Shown here: positions 18,579 to 28,023 of the stretch, in pieces
How positions within the stretch are numbered: the first letter of the stretch is position 1
Layout: the number at the start of each line of letters is the position of its first letter
DNA from: Allobosea sp.
GTDB lineage: Bacteria; Pseudomonadota; Alphaproteobacteria; Rhizobiales; Beijerinckiaceae
DNA: 57,190 bases
NCBI RefSeq assembly: GCF_030695125.1
Contig: NZ_JAUYTP010000005.1
Location: 1-57,190 of the forward strand
Direction: 5' to 3'
Notes under the pieces: model-generated
The model's database searches: none
What the model saw: the letters and a program-made list of their open reading frames with translations, nothing else
Told to the model about the DNA's origin: nothing
Position numbers and translations under genes: made by a program

Positions 18579-19727
18579 ATGTCCGATGTTGCGCGCCGCC
18601 TCGCTCTCATCTGCACCATGCTGGCCGCGTTGGCGGTCAGCGCCTGTGCCTCGCGGCCCGAGACGGGGTTTCTCGCGGCGGTCGGGGAGGCGGCGCCGGG
18701 CGCGACCGAACACACCATTCTGGTCGCGACCACGCGCCAGCGCGACGAGCGGCCCGGGACGCTGTTCAACGGTGAGCGGGCCAAGCCGCTCGATTTCGCG
18801 ACGGTTCGCCTGTCGGTGCCGCCAACGCACAAGCCGGGCGAGATCGAATGGGCTTCGACAGCGCCGGGCAACCCGCAGACCGATTTCGTCGTCCGCCAGG
18901 CGGGCTATCTCGATGGCGACAAGGCGTTCCTGAAAGCGCTCAACGCGCAACTCGCGCAGCGACCGCGCGGCAGCCGCAAGGTGCTGCTGTTCATCCACGG
19001 CTACAACACGATGTTCGCCGAGAGCCTCTATCGCTTCGGCCAGGTCGTGCATGATTCGAAGGCGCCGGCTGTCCCGGTGCTGTTCACCTGGGCCTCGCGG
19101 GGCGCGGTGACGCAATATGTCTACGACACCAACAGCGCCACGGCGGCCCGCGACGATCTGGAGCGCACCATCCGGCTGCTCTTCGACAGCAATGCCGAGC
19201 AGGTCAACATCCTGGCCCACTCGATGGGGAACTGGGTCACCGTCGAGACCCTGCGGCAGATCAAGATTTCCGGCAAGACACCGCCCATGGGCAAGCTCGG
19301 CGCGATCGTCCTGGCCGCTCCGGACATCGACATCGACGTCTTCAAGTCGCAGATGCGCCGGTTCGGCAAGCCGAAGCGGCCGTTCTTCGTCGTCCTGTCA
19401 AAGGACGACAAGGCGCTCGCCGCGTCGCGTTTCATCGCCGGAGGGCAGGCGCGCCTCGGCGCCGACGGCAACACCGCCGAGTTGGCCGAACTCGGCGCGG
19501 TCGTCGTCGACATGACCGATGTCAAGGCGACGGATGCCAGCAATCACGGCAAGTTCGCGCAGCTCGCCGAAATCGCGCCCCAGCTGCGCACCGTGCTGGA
19601 GCAGGGCGTCCATCGCCCCCCCAGCGCGGGGAGCGCCACGCATGATGCCGTGACCGGATCGCTCGAGGCGATCGTGGCCTTACCGGTTGCGATTCTGGGG
19701 CTGCCGTTGAAAATCATCGCGCGCTAG
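18579..19727 (+). CDS. Alpha/beta hydrolase lipoprotein, DUF900 family
   Basis: This is a predicted exported serine hydrolase of 382 aa. The N-terminus is a lipoprotein signal: a hydrophobic stretch ending in AVSAC, with Cys near residue 24 as the lipidation site. The DUF900 core starts at HTILVATTRQRDER. The oxyanion-side motif is LLFIHGYNTMF near residue 142, and the nucleophile elbow is ILAHSMGNW near residue 213. A downstream PDIDIDVF supplies a likely acidic residue. The substrate is unknown for the family. GGAG lies about 9 nt upstream of the chosen ATG. It converges on kdpE with about 75 bp between stops. Confidence 0.85.
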   Translation: MSDVARRLALICTMLAALAVSACASRPETGFLAAVGEAAPGATEHTILVATTRQRDERPGTLFNGERAKPLDFATVRLSVPPTHKPGEIEWASTAPGNPQTDFVVRQAGYLDGDKAFLKALNAQLAQRPRGSRKVLLFIHGYNTMFAESLYRFGQVVHDSKAPAVPVLFTWASRGAVTQYVYDTNSATAARDDLERTIRLLFDSNAEQVNILAHSMGNWVTVETLRQIKISGKTPPMGKLGAIVLAAPDIDIDVFKSQMRRFGKPKRPFFVVLSKDDKALAASRFIAGGQARLGADGNTAELAELGAVVVDMTDVKATDASNHGKFAQLAEIAPQLRTVLEQGVHRPPSAGSATHDAVTGSLEAIVALPVAILGLPLKIIAR

Positions 19728-19801
19728 GAGCAATCCAGACGTGATCGCGCCCTCGCTCCGACCGCTGCGCCATCAGCGCGGCGTCGCCGCGATCATCCCG
19801 G

Positions 19802-20512
19802 TCAGCTGGCCGCGCTGCGCGCATCCACCAGCCGATAGCCGACGCCGGGTTCGGTGACGATGAAGCGGGGGTCGGCGGCGTCGTCGCCGATCTTCTCGCG
19901 GATATGGCCCACGGCGATGCGCAGATAATGGGTGTCGGCGGCATGGGCCGGGCCCCAGATCGTCGTCAGCAGCTGCTTGTGGCCGACCAGCTTGCCGGCA
20001 TTGCGCGCCAGCAGCGCGACGACGTCGAACTCCTTGCGGGTCAGCTTCAGCGAGGCGCCGTCCACGCTGATCGATCGGCTCGCCAGATCGATCTCGAGCC
20101 CGCCGATGCGGATGGCCGCCGGCTCTGCCGCGCGCTCGCGGCGGCTGCGCAGCAGCGCCCGCAGCCGCGCCAGCAATTCGCCGGTCGAGAACGGCTTGGT
20201 GACGTAGTCGTCGGCGCCGGCGTCGAGCGCCGCGATTTTCTCGGTCTCGGCATCGCGCACGGACAGGACGAGGATCGGCACGCTCGACCATTCGCGGATC
20301 GCCTCGATCACCGCCTTGCCGTCCATGTCGGGCAGGCCGAGATCGAGCAGCACGGCGTCCGGCGCCATCGTCGCGGCGCGCTCGATGCCCAGCCGGCCGC
20401 GGTCGGCTTCCAGCATCTCGAAGCCGCCGGCGCCGAGCACGATCGCGAGAAAGCGGCGGATCGGCGCCTCGTCGTCGATCACCAGGATGCGGGCGGGCTT
20501 GGGCTCGGTCAT
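19802..20512 (-). CDS. kdpE: KdpE response regulator
   Basis: This 236 aa OmpR/PhoB-family regulator activates kdp transcription. The receiver domain has ILVIDDEAPIRRFL at the N-terminus, a phospho-acceptor Asp near residue 56 in VLLDLGLPDMDG, and a Lys in DDYVTKPFS. The C-terminal winged helix contains LTRKEFDVVALLARNAGKLV and VGHIREKIGDD. The start overlaps the kdpD stop by 4 bp (ATGA). It is the last gene of the kdp operon on this strand. Confidence 0.94.
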   Translation of the reverse strand: MTEPKPARILVIDDEAPIRRFLAIVLGAGGFEMLEADRGRLGIERAATMAPDAVLLDLGLPDMDGKAVIEAIREWSSVPILVLSVRDAETEKIAALDAGADDYVTKPFSTGELLARLRALLRSRRERAAEPAAIRIGGLEIDLASRSISVDGASLKLTRKEFDVVALLARNAGKLVGHKQLLTTIWGPAHAADTHYLRIAVGHIREKIGDDAADPRFIVTEPGVGYRLVDARSAAS

Positions 20513-23226
20513 TCGGTCTCTTCGCTGCTGGAAGGCGCTAAAGCCAGCCTCATCACGATGGCGGTGCCGCGTCCATCAGGTCCGGCGCCGGCCATGACTG
20601 TGCCGCCATGCGCCTCGACCAGCCCCTTGACGATGGACAGGCCGAGCCCGGTGCCCGCCGGCCGGCTGTCGCCCTCCGCGACCCGGTGGAACAGGTCGAA
20701 GACCCGCTCGCGCTCGGCCTCGGGGATACCGGGGCCTTCGTCGGTCACGGCGATCTCGGCCATGGCGCCGTCGGCCCGCGCCGTGATCGTGATCGACGTT
20801 CCGGCCGGTGCATATTTCGCGGCATTCTCGACGATGTTGGCAATGGCCTGGCCGATCAGCACCGGATCGACATGGAGCGCCGGCAGATCGCGCGGGGTCT
20901 CGATGATCAGGCTGTGGCCGGCGAGCACGCGCTTCAGATCGGTGCGGACGACGCCGACGATCTCGCGCAGATCGACCGCCGCGCGCTTGGGCGCCAGCAC
21001 GCCATGGCCGAGCCGCGTCATGTCGAGCAGGTTCTGGACATAGCGGTCGAGCCGGCGCGCCTCGTCCAGCGCCGTCAGCGTCAGCTCGCGCCGGTCGGCG
21101 GCATCGAGCACGCCGTCGGTCTCCGCGAGGCTCGACACGGCGCCGATCACCGTCACCAGCGGCGTGCGCAGATCATGGCTGACCGAGTTCAAGAGCGCAC
21201 CGCGCAGCTTTTCGCCCTCGGCCGAGACGCGGGCGTCGGCCAGTTCCTCGGCCAGACGCGTGCGCTCGACGGCGACCGCGACCTGGTCCTCGACGGCGAT
21301 CAGCAGCCGTCGCGTCTCAGGGTCGAGGCCGCGCAGCCTGTCCTTGAACCGCACGCCGACGACGCCGAGCGTTCGGCCCGCCGTGGCAAGCGGCACGAAC
21401 AGCCATTCGCTCATCGGCAGCGTCGCCGTGCCGGCACCGGCCGGCTCGTTTTTCTCAAACGCCCAGCGCGCGGCGCCTTCGGCGCGGGCGTCGAGGTCCT
21501 CGATCGTGGGGTGGCCCTGCACCTGCTGCAGCGTTCCCGCCGCATCGGGCATCAGGATCAGCGAGTGGCCGTCGAGCGTGGCGGCGATGTGGAAGGCCGC
21601 CGCCCAGAGCACGTCGTCGGTCTCGGTCGCCGAGGCGATCTTGCGGGCGAAATCATAGAGCGTCGCGGTTCGCCGCTGCGCCGCGCGCATCGCCTCGACC
21701 TGCGCCTTCAACCGACTCGCCAGGCTGCCTGTGAAGACGGCGCCGAGGAGGTAGACAGCGACGGAGACGACGTCTTCCGGGCGCCGCATGTCGAGCGAAT
21801 AGAAGGGTGGCGTGTAGAAAAAATTATAGGCGGCCGAGCCGAGCAGACCGGCGAGCAGCGAGGGCCCCAGCCCGTGCCGGGCGCCGACGACGAGCACCGC
21901 CGCGAGATAGATCGCGGAGATCGCGCCGCCGGGGACCGCGTCCCAGATCGAGATCGGCAGCGCCAGCAGCGTCGCGATCGCGATGGCGACCAGCGCGACA
22001 GCGTAGCCTTGCCAGGGGCCACGCAGCACCGGGCCGGCGGCCGCCTTGCGGCGCTCGATGCGGGCATGGGGCGTCACCACGGTGATCTCGAAATCGGTGG
22101 CGTCGTCGAGCAGCCGGTCCGCCACGGGCTCGCGGAAGACGCCGAGCAGGCGCTGCCACCGGGAGCTGTGCGAGCGCGGACGCCCGATGACGAGGCGCGA
22201 GACATTGCGCTGCCTTGCATAGCGCAGCACCTCGGCCGCAACGTTCGACTCCGCCTGCAGCACGACGGTTTCCGCGCCCAGCGTCTCCGCCAGGCGCAAG
22301 GCTTCGAGGGTGACGGCGCGCGTCTCGGCCGGAAGCGCCTCATGGCGCGGCGTCATCACCGTGGCGACGATCCAGGGCAGGCGGGCGCGCTCGGCCATGC
22401 GCCTGCCGGCCCGCACCAGGCTGCGGGCGACGGGCGCCTCGTTGATGCAGACGAGCAGGCGTTCCTCGGCCGGCCAGGGGCCCTTGACGGCATGGTCCTG
22501 CATCCAGGCCAGCATCTCGGCATCGACCCGGCTGGCCGCCGTGCGCAAGGCGAGTTCGCGCAGCGCGGTCAGCTTGCCCTTGCCGAAGAAGTTCTCCAGC
22601 GCCTGGCCGATCTGCTGCGGCACATAGACCTTGCCGTCCTGCAGGCGCTTGATCAGCTCCTCAGGCGGCAGGTCGATCAGCTCGATCGCGTCCGCCCGCT
22701 GCAGGAGATGGTCGGGCACCGTCTCCTGCACGCGCACGCCGGTGATGCGGGCGACGATATCGTTGAGGCTCTCGACATGCTGGATGTTCAGCGTGGTGAC
22801 TACGTCGATGCCGGCATCCAGCACCTCGACGACATCCTGCCAGCGCTTGGGGTGGCGCGAGCCCGGCGCATTGGTATGGGCGAGTTCGTCGATCAACGCG
22901 ATGGCGGGCTTGCGCGCGAGCAGGGCGTCGACGTCGAGCTCGCTGAGATCCTGGCCGCGATAGGCGACGAGCCGGCGCGGCAATTGTTCGAGGCCCTGGA
23001 GCAAAGCGGCGGTCTCGGCCCGCCCATGCGTCTCGACCAGCGCCACCACGACGTCGAGGCCCGCGCGCTGCCGCACGCGAGCCTCCTCGATCATCGCGAA
23101 GGTCTTGCCGACGCCGGGCGATGCGCCCAGAAAAATCTTGAGCCGACCGACGCTCCTCTCCTCTTCGCCGCGCGCCTCGGCGAGGAAGGATTCCGGTGTC
23201 GGTCTGTCGTCAGGCGCGCTCGGCAT
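20509..23226 (-). CDS. kdpD: KdpD potassium/osmolarity sensor kinase
   Basis: This 905 aa membrane histidine kinase controls KdpE. The order of domains is a KdpD cytoplasmic domain with Walker A GASPGVGKT near residue 33, a UspA-like region (LLVCINEAPVARSLVRAGRR), four transmembrane helices (DUF4118), a GAF region, then HisKA with the phospho-His in SVSHDLRTPL near residue 683. The HATPase boxes are IVENAAKYAP, DEGPGIP and GTGLGLSIVKG. It lies 18 bp after kdpC and overlaps kdpE. All catalytic boxes are intact. Confidence 0.94.
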   Translation of the reverse strand: MPSAPDDRPTPESFLAEARGEEERSVGRLKIFLGASPGVGKTFAMIEEARVRQRAGLDVVVALVETHGRAETAALLQGLEQLPRRLVAYRGQDLSELDVDALLARKPAIALIDELAHTNAPGSRHPKRWQDVVEVLDAGIDVVTTLNIQHVESLNDIVARITGVRVQETVPDHLLQRADAIELIDLPPEELIKRLQDGKVYVPQQIGQALENFFGKGKLTALRELALRTAASRVDAEMLAWMQDHAVKGPWPAEERLLVCINEAPVARSLVRAGRRMAERARLPWIVATVMTPRHEALPAETRAVTLEALRLAETLGAETVVLQAESNVAAEVLRYARQRNVSRLVIGRPRSHSSRWQRLLGVFREPVADRLLDDATDFEITVVTPHARIERRKAAAGPVLRGPWQGYAVALVAIAIATLLALPISIWDAVPGGAISAIYLAAVLVVGARHGLGPSLLAGLLGSAAYNFFYTPPFYSLDMRRPEDVVSVAVYLLGAVFTGSLASRLKAQVEAMRAAQRRTATLYDFARKIASATETDDVLWAAAFHIAATLDGHSLILMPDAAGTLQQVQGHPTIEDLDARAEGAARWAFEKNEPAGAGTATLPMSEWLFVPLATAGRTLGVVGVRFKDRLRGLDPETRRLLIAVEDQVAVAVERTRLAEELADARVSAEGEKLRGALLNSVSHDLRTPLVTVIGAVSSLAETDGVLDAADRRELTLTALDEARRLDRYVQNLLDMTRLGHGVLAPKRAAVDLREIVGVVRTDLKRVLAGHSLIIETPRDLPALHVDPVLIGQAIANIVENAAKYAPAGTSITITARADGAMAEIAVTDEGPGIPEAERERVFDLFHRVAEGDSRPAGTGLGLSIVKGLVEAHGGTVMAGAGPDGRGTAIVMRLALAPSSSEETE

Positions 23227-23244
23227 GGGGTCGCGACCTGAGCA

Positions 23245-23835
23245 TCAGCGCGCCAGCCTGTCGAGGGCGAGGTTGAGCGCCAGGACGTTGACGCGAGGCT
23301 CGCCGAGCACGCCGAGCAGAGGCGGCTCGACCTGCGCCTGGACGAGTTGCCTGACGCGCTCCTCGGCCAGGCCGCGTGCCGCGGCGACGCGACCGATCTG
23401 GACAAGGGCGGCCTGTGGCGAGATGTGGGGATCGAGCCCGGAGCCTGACGCCGTCACGAGATCGGCCGGTTGCGCCCCGCCGCCGAGCGCCGCGACGCGC
23501 TCGGTGATCGCCTGCTTGAGCGCAGCAGAGCTGGGACCAAGATTGGAGCCGGTCGAATTGGCCGCATTGTACGGGCTTTCGACAGTCTTGGCCGGGTCCT
23601 GCGGATCGGCCGCCGCGGTGGCCGAAGGCCGGCCGTGGAAGTAAGTCTCCGCGGCGAAGGACTGGCCAATCAGCGCCGCCCCGATCACGGCACCGTCCTT
23701 CAGAACGGGCGAGCCGTTGGCCTGGAAGGGCAGCACCGCCTGGGCGACGCCGGTGACGGCGAGCGGATAGGCGGCCCCCGTGAGGAGGCTAAAGGCGCCG
23801 AGCAGGACGAGCGCGGGACGAAAATAGGAGGTCAT
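23245..23835 (-). CDS. kdpC: Potassium-transporting ATPase subunit KdpC
   Basis: This 196 aa single-pass membrane protein of the KdpFABC pump has one N-terminal helix (ALVLLGAFSLLTGAAYPLAV). It also has the family segments LIGQSFAAETYFHGRPSAT and DLVTASGSGLDPHISPQAAL. KdpC is thought to stabilise the complex and affect ATP binding. GAGGAGAC precedes the ATG. Gaps to kdpB and kdpD are 13 and 18 bp. Confidence 0.94.
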   Translation of the reverse strand: MTSYFRPALVLLGAFSLLTGAAYPLAVTGVAQAVLPFQANGSPVLKDGAVIGAALIGQSFAAETYFHGRPSATAAADPQDPAKTVESPYNAANSTGSNLGPSSAALKQAITERVAALGGGAQPADLVTASGSGLDPHISPQAALVQIGRVAAARGLAEERVRQLVQAQVEPPLLGVLGEPRVNVLALNLALDRLAR

Positions 23836-23848
23836 GGTGTCTGTCTCC

Positions 23849-25891
23849 TCAGGCGAGATGAAGCAGGTCGACGATCAGGTCGATCGCCTTGATGCCGATG
23901 AACGGAACGATGAGGCCGCCGAGCCCGTAGATCAGCAGGTTGCGGCCGAGCAGCTGGGATGCGGAGGCGGGGGCATAGCGCACGCCCTTCAGCGCGATCG
24001 GGATCAGCGCGACGATGACGAGCGCGTTGAAGATGATCGCCGACAGGATCGCCGATTGCGGGCTGCCAAGCCCCATCACGTCCAGCACCGCCAGCCCCGG
24101 ATAGGCGGTGACGAACAGCGCCGGCAGGATGGCGAAGTACTTGGCGACGTCGTTGGCGATGGAGAAGGTCGTCAGGGCACCGCGCGAGATCAGGAGCTGC
24201 TTGCCGACCATGACGATCTCGATCAGCTTGGTCGGGTCGCTGTCAAGGTCGATCAGGTTGCCGGCCTCCTTGGCGGCGGGCGTGCCCGAATTCATCGCGA
24301 CGCCGACATCGGCTTGGGCCAGCGCGGGTGCGTCGTTGGAGCCGTCGCCGCACATCGCGACAAGCCGCCCTTCCGCCTGCTCCTTGCGGATCAAGGCGAG
24401 CTTGGCTTCCGGCGTGGCCTCGGCCAGGAAATCGTCGACGCCGGCTTCCGCTGCGATGGCGGCCGCCGTCAGCGGGTTGTCGCCGGTGATCATCACCGTG
24501 CGGATGCCCATGCGGCGCAGCTCTGCGAAGCGCTCCCGGATGCCGGGCTTCACCACGTCCTTGAGATGGACGACGCCGAGCACGGCGTTGCCGCGCGCCA
24601 CCACCAAGGGCGTGCCGCCCGAGGAGGCGATCTTGCGCACCGCCTGCTCGACGGCGGCCGACAGCGCGCCGCCGGTGAGCTTCGCCATGGTGTCGGAGGC
24701 GCCCTTGCGCAGCGCGCGGCCGTCGGGGAGATCGACGCCGGACATGCGGGTCTGCGCCGTGAAGGGCACGAAGGTCGCTCCGGCCCCGGCCGAGGGATCG
24801 AAGCCGAAGCGCGTGGCGGCCAGATCGACGATCGACTTGCCTTCGGGCGTGTCGTCCGACAGCGAGGCCAGGAAGGCGGCCTCGGCGAGATCACGCTCGC
24901 TGACATTCGCCGCCGGCTCGAAGGCGCTGGCCATGCGATTGCCGAAGGTGATCGTCCCGGTCTTGTCCAGCAGCAGCACGTCGATGTCGCCGGCCGCCTC
25001 GACCGCGCGGCCGGATTTGGCGATGACGTTGGCCTTCACCAGGCGGTCCATGCCGGCGATGCCGATGGCCGAGAGCAGCCCACCGATCGTGGTCGGGATC
25101 AGCGTAACGAACAGGGCAGCGAGATAGATCACCGGCAGCGTCGTGCCCGACCAGGAGGCGAAGAAGGGCAGCGTCACCACGACGAACAGGAAGACCAGCG
25201 TCAGCGCCGCGAGCAGGATGTCGAGCGCGATCTCGTTGGGTGTCTTCTGGCGCTTGGCGCCCTCGACCATCGCAATCATCCGGTCGAGGAAGGTCTCGCC
25301 CTGGCGGGCGGTGACGCGCACCACGAGCCAGTCCGAGACCAGCCGCGTGCCGCCGGTGAGCGAGGACCGGTCGCCGCCGGATTCGCGGATGACGGGGGCC
25401 GACTCGCCGGTGATGGCGCTTTCGTCGACCGAGGCGACGCCCTCGATGATCTCGCCATCTGTCGGCACGATGTCGCCGGCCTCGACCAGGATGACCTCGC
25501 CGGGCTCGACGAGTTCGACCTCCTTGGTGCCGTAGACGACCCGGTTGGCCGGATCGACCAGCACCTTGGCGAGCGCCGAGGACCGGGTCGACCGAAAGGC
25601 GTCGGCCCGCGCCTTGCCGCGCCCCTCGGCGACGGCCTCGGCGAAATTGGCAAACAACACCGTGAACCAGAGCCAGATCGCGATCTGCAGCCCGATCCAG
25701 AACACCGGGCCGCCGGTCAGCCCCTCGCGGACAACCAGGATGGTGGCCAGAACCGAGACCACCGCGGTCGAGAACATCACCGGGTTGCGCGCGAGGCTGC
25801 GCGGATCGAGCTTGCGGAAGGCCTGCAGGATCGCAGGCTTGATGATGACGGGCGAGAACAGGCCCATCTCGGAGGGAGCGTGCTTGCTCAT
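23849..25891 (-). CDS. kdpB: Potassium-transporting ATPase ATP-binding subunit KdpB
   Basis: This 680 aa P-type ATPase subunit drives high-affinity K+ import. Motifs are [10 protein letters not shown] in the actuator domain, the phosphorylated Asp near residue 308 in [13 protein letters not shown], and the hinge [28 protein letters not shown] at 25891 is the chosen start and gives the usual family length; the open frame itself runs far upstream into kdpA in another frame. It is spaced 20 bp after kdpA. Confidence 0.95.
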   Translation of the reverse strand: MSKHAPSEMGLFSPVIIKPAILQAFRKLDPRSLARNPVMFSTAVVSVLATILVVREGLTGGPVFWIGLQIAIWLWFTVLFANFAEAVAEGRGKARADAFRSTRSSALAKVLVDPANRVVYGTKEVELVEPGEVILVEAGDIVPTDGEIIEGVASVDESAITGESAPVIRESGGDRSSLTGGTRLVSDWLVVRVTARQGETFLDRMIAMVEGAKRQKTPNEIALDILLAALTLVFLFVVVTLPFFASWSGTTLPVIYLAALFVTLIPTTIGGLLSAIGIAGMDRLVKANVIAKSGRAVEAAGDIDVLLLDKTGTITFGNRMASAFEPAANVSERDLAEAAFLASLSDDTPEGKSIVDLAATRFGFDPSAGAGATFVPFTAQTRMSGVDLPDGRALRKGASDTMAKLTGGALSAAVEQAVRKIASSGGTPLVVARGNAVLGVVHLKDVVKPGIRERFAELRRMGIRTVMITGDNPLTAAAIAAEAGVDDFLAEATPEAKLALIRKEQAEGRLVAMCGDGSNDAPALAQADVGVAMNSGTPAAKEAGNLIDLDSDPTKLIEIVMVGKQLLISRGALTTFSIANDVAKYFAILPALFVTAYPGLAVLDVMGLGSPQSAILSAIIFNALVIVALIPIALKGVRYAPASASQLLGRNLLIYGLGGLIVPFIGIKAIDLIVDLLHLA

Positions 25892-25911
25892 GGGATGGCT
25901 TTCCAACAGCT

Positions 25912-27603
25912 CTAGAAGCTCTGCCCGGCCAGGATCGAGACATGCTCCGCGATCGGGCCCAGCGCGAGGACGGGGAGGAAGGTGAGGGCGCCGACGATCA
26001 GGATCGTCGCCAACAGGAGCGTGACGAAGAGCGGTCCATGCGTCGGGAAGGTGCCGGCGGTCTCGGCGGCGGGACGCTTGGCCGACAGGCTGCCGGCGAT
26101 CGCCAGGATCGGGATGATATAGCCGAAGCGGCCGAGCAACATCGCGATGCCGAGGCAGGCGTTGTGCCAGGGCGTGTTGGCGGTGAAGCCGGCGAAGGCC
26201 GAGCCGTTGTTGCCGGTCGCCGAAGTGTAGGCATAGAGCAGCTCGGAGAGCCCGTGCGGGCCGGCATCCTGAACCGAGGACTGCGCGTTTCCGGTCGCGA
26301 TGGCGAGCGAGGCCAGCACGAGGATGCCGAGCGGCATGACCAGCAGGGTCAGCGCGGCGAGCTTGATCTCCTTCGCCTCGATCTTCTTGCCGAGATATTC
26401 CGGCGTGCGGCCGACCATCAGCCCCGCCAGGAAGACGGTGAGGATGACGAAGAGCAGCATGCCGGTGAGCCCGACGCCGACGCCACCAAACACCACCTCG
26501 CCAAGCTGGATGTTGAGCATGGCGACCAGCCCGCCGAGCGGCGTGAAGGAATCGAGCATCGCATTGACCGAGCCGTTGGAGGCCGCCGTCGTCGCCGCCG
26601 CCCAGAGCGTGGAGGCGAAGATGCCGAAGCGCACCTCCTTGCCCTCCATGTTGCCCGCAGTGGGATCTATGAGCCCGGCATGCAGTGGGTTGCCCAGCCG
26701 CTCCGCGCCGTAGATCGCGCCAAAGCCGACAAGGAACAGCACCGCCATGGCAGCAAACAGCGCGCCGCCCTGCCGGCGGTCGCCGACGAGCCGGCCATAG
26801 GTGAAGCAAAAGGCGACCGGGATCAGCAGGATCGAAATCGTCGTCAGCAGGTTGCTGAGCGCGTTCGGGTTCTCGAAGGGATGCGCCGAATTGACGTTGA
26901 AAAAGCCGCCGCCATTGGTGCCGAGCTGCTTGATCGCGACCTGGCTGGCGACGGGGCCGAGCGCGATGCTCTGCTGGGCGCCTTCCAGCGTTGTCGCGTC
27001 GAACGATCCCGCCAGCGTCTGCGGCAGGCCGAGCGCGACCAGGACCAGCGCCAGGACGAGCGAGGCCGGCAGCAGGATGTAGAGCGTCGTCCGGGTCAGA
27101 TCGACCCAGAAATTGCCGAGCACGCGGGTCTGCTTCGCGGCAAAGCCGCGCGCCACCGCGGCCGCCACCGCCGCGCCGCTGGCGGCCGAGACGAAGTTCT
27201 GCGTCGTCAGGCCGAGCATCTGGCTGAGGTTCGAAAGCGTCGTCTCGCCGCCATAGGACTGCCAGTTGGTGTTGGTGACGAAGGAGATCGCCGCGTTGAA
27301 GGCGAGATGGGCCGACAGCGCGTCGAAACCCTGCGGGTTCAGCGGCAGGACGTTCTGGAAGCGCAGCATCAGGAACAGCAGTGCAAAGCCCGCCGCGTTG
27401 AAGGCGAGCAGGGACAGAGCATAGGCCTGCCAGCGCTGCGGCTGCGGCCGGCCCTCGCCGGCGAGCCGCAGCAGGGCGTTTTCGACGGGCGCGAGAAACT
27501 GCGCTTCGCCGGTGAAGACGCGGGCCATGTAGTGGCCGAGTGGCCAGGCGAGGGCCAGCAGCAGGGTCGCGAAGATCAGGAACTGGATCAGATCGAGGGT
27601 CAT
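25912..27603 (-). CDS. kdpA: Potassium-transporting ATPase K+-binding subunit KdpA
   Basis: This 563 aa polytopic subunit forms the K+ selectivity filter. Four pore-loop signatures are visible in order: [11 protein letters not shown] near residue 115, [20 protein letters not shown] near 230, a loop around [10 protein letters not shown] near 345, and [13 protein letters not shown] near 467. The start is preceded by GAGAGG. It sits 15 bp downstream of kdpF. Length and motifs are intact, so the operon should make a functional pump. Confidence 0.95.
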   Translation of the reverse strand: MTLDLIQFLIFATLLLALAWPLGHYMARVFTGEAQFLAPVENALLRLAGEGRPQPQRWQAYALSLLAFNAAGFALLFLMLRFQNVLPLNPQGFDALSAHLAFNAAISFVTNTNWQSYGGETTLSNLSQMLGLTTQNFVSAASGAAVAAAVARGFAAKQTRVLGNFWVDLTRTTLYILLPASLVLALVLVALGLPQTLAGSFDATTLEGAQQSIALGPVASQVAIKQLGTNGGGFFNVNSAHPFENPNALSNLLTTISILLIPVAFCFTYGRLVGDRRQGGALFAAMAVLFLVGFGAIYGAERLGNPLHAGLIDPTAGNMEGKEVRFGIFASTLWAAATTAASNGSVNAMLDSFTPLGGLVAMLNIQLGEVVFGGVGVGLTGMLLFVILTVFLAGLMVGRTPEYLGKKIEAKEIKLAALTLLVMPLGILVLASLAIATGNAQSSVQDAGPHGLSELLYAYTSATGNNGSAFAGFTANTPWHNACLGIAMLLGRFGYIIPILAIAGSLSAKRPAAETAGTFPTHGPLFVTLLLATILIVGALTFLPVLALGPIAEHVSILAGQSF

Positions 27604-27618
27604 GGGGAGCGAGACCTC

Positions 27619-27708
27619 TCAGAAGGATTCGGGGCGCAGCAGCGCCTTGAGCAGATAGGCCAGCAGCAGCGCGGCGGCGCCCAGACCGAGGATGATGTCG
27701 AGGGGCAT
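27619..27708 (-). CDS. kdpF: KdpF, small stabilising subunit of the Kdp pump
   Basis: This is a 29-codon gene. It encodes one hydrophobic helix, starting [16 protein letters not shown] and ending [13 protein letters not shown]. The ending LLxALLRPExF is the hallmark of KdpF, which packs between KdpA and KdpB lipids and stabilises the complex in vitro. GAGG lies upstream of the ATG. It is 15 bp before kdpA and 8 bp after a second tiny open frame. Confidence is high because of position, length and the C-terminal motif. Confidence 0.9.
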   Translation of the reverse strand: MPLDIILGLGAAALLLAYLLKALLRPESF

Positions 27709-27716
27709 GATGCGCC

Positions 27717-27803
27717 TCACAGCCGCTCAGTGGCGGAAACGGCGATGCCGGCGAGCCCGAACAGTGCGAGGCCGCCGAGGAAGAAGAGGGTGTCGATGAT
27801 CAT
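27717..27803 (-). CDS. 28-aa single-helix membrane protein at the head of the kdp operon
   Basis: This is a tiny open frame with a good ribosome site (GGAG, 7 nt spacing). The product begins [16 protein letters not shown] and ends VSATERL: one hydrophobic helix with a short charged tail. It is distinct from KdpF, which follows 8 bp later, and is probably the first gene of the operon. I recall small proteins ending in C[ED]RL or similar annotated upstream of kdpF in other bacteria, but this is memory, not a search. Its function is unknown; a regulatory or accessory role in the Kdp complex is inference. The GGAG lies inside a hairpin. Confidence 0.65.
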   Translation of the reverse strand: MIIDTLFFLGGLALFGLAGIAVSATERL

Positions 27804-27809
27804 GGTGAG

Positions 27810-27835
27810 GCTCCGATCGTGTGTTCGATCGGAGC
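27810..27835 (-). promoter_or_regulatory. Hairpin in the kdp leader enclosing the ribosome-binding site
   Basis: This is a perfect 10-bp inverted repeat, GCTCCGATCG and CGATCGGAGC, with a 6-nt loop. On the coding (minus) strand the 3' arm contains the GGAG ribosome site of the first mini-gene, and the arm ends 6 nt before its ATG. A folded leader would hide this site. The same sequence could instead be a protein-binding palindrome in DNA. No T-run follows, so it is not a terminator. Confidence 0.6.
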
Positions 27836-27848
27836 TAGGGGCGATGCC

Positions 27849-27897
27849 CGTAAGGCCGCCATGTCGAATGAGAGCGCGAGACGTAACGTCCGCGTAA
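27849..27897 (-). promoter_or_regulatory. Candidate KdpE operator: CGTAA repeats phased by 11 bp
   Basis: Three copies of CGTAA on the plus strand (TTACG on the coding strand) start at 27849, 27882 and 27893. The spacings are 33 and 11 bp, both multiples of 11, as expected for tandem binding of an OmpR/PhoB-type regulator on one DNA face. The site lies about 45-95 bp upstream of the first kdp start codon. No good -35 hexamer is apparent, which suits activator-dependent promoters. Confidence 0.4.
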
Positions 27898-28023
27898 AGC
27901 ATCGCGGCCCTTCGGCTTGGGCGCGCGACAGGGAGCGGGCCGAACCAGTCGGCCCGCGCTCGCGCCGGGCTCGACGCCGCGTGAACGGCTGGCGGTCTTG
28001 AGGCCGCCCCCGCGATGGGGGGA

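Noticed and set aside
27810..27835. Terminator upstream of kdp
   Set aside because: The hairpin is not followed by a T-run on either strand and lies at a start codon.
27804..27903. c-di-AMP (ydaO-type) or other known riboswitch in the kdp leader
   Set aside because: The leader is too short and has only one simple hairpin; no conserved riboswitch core seen.
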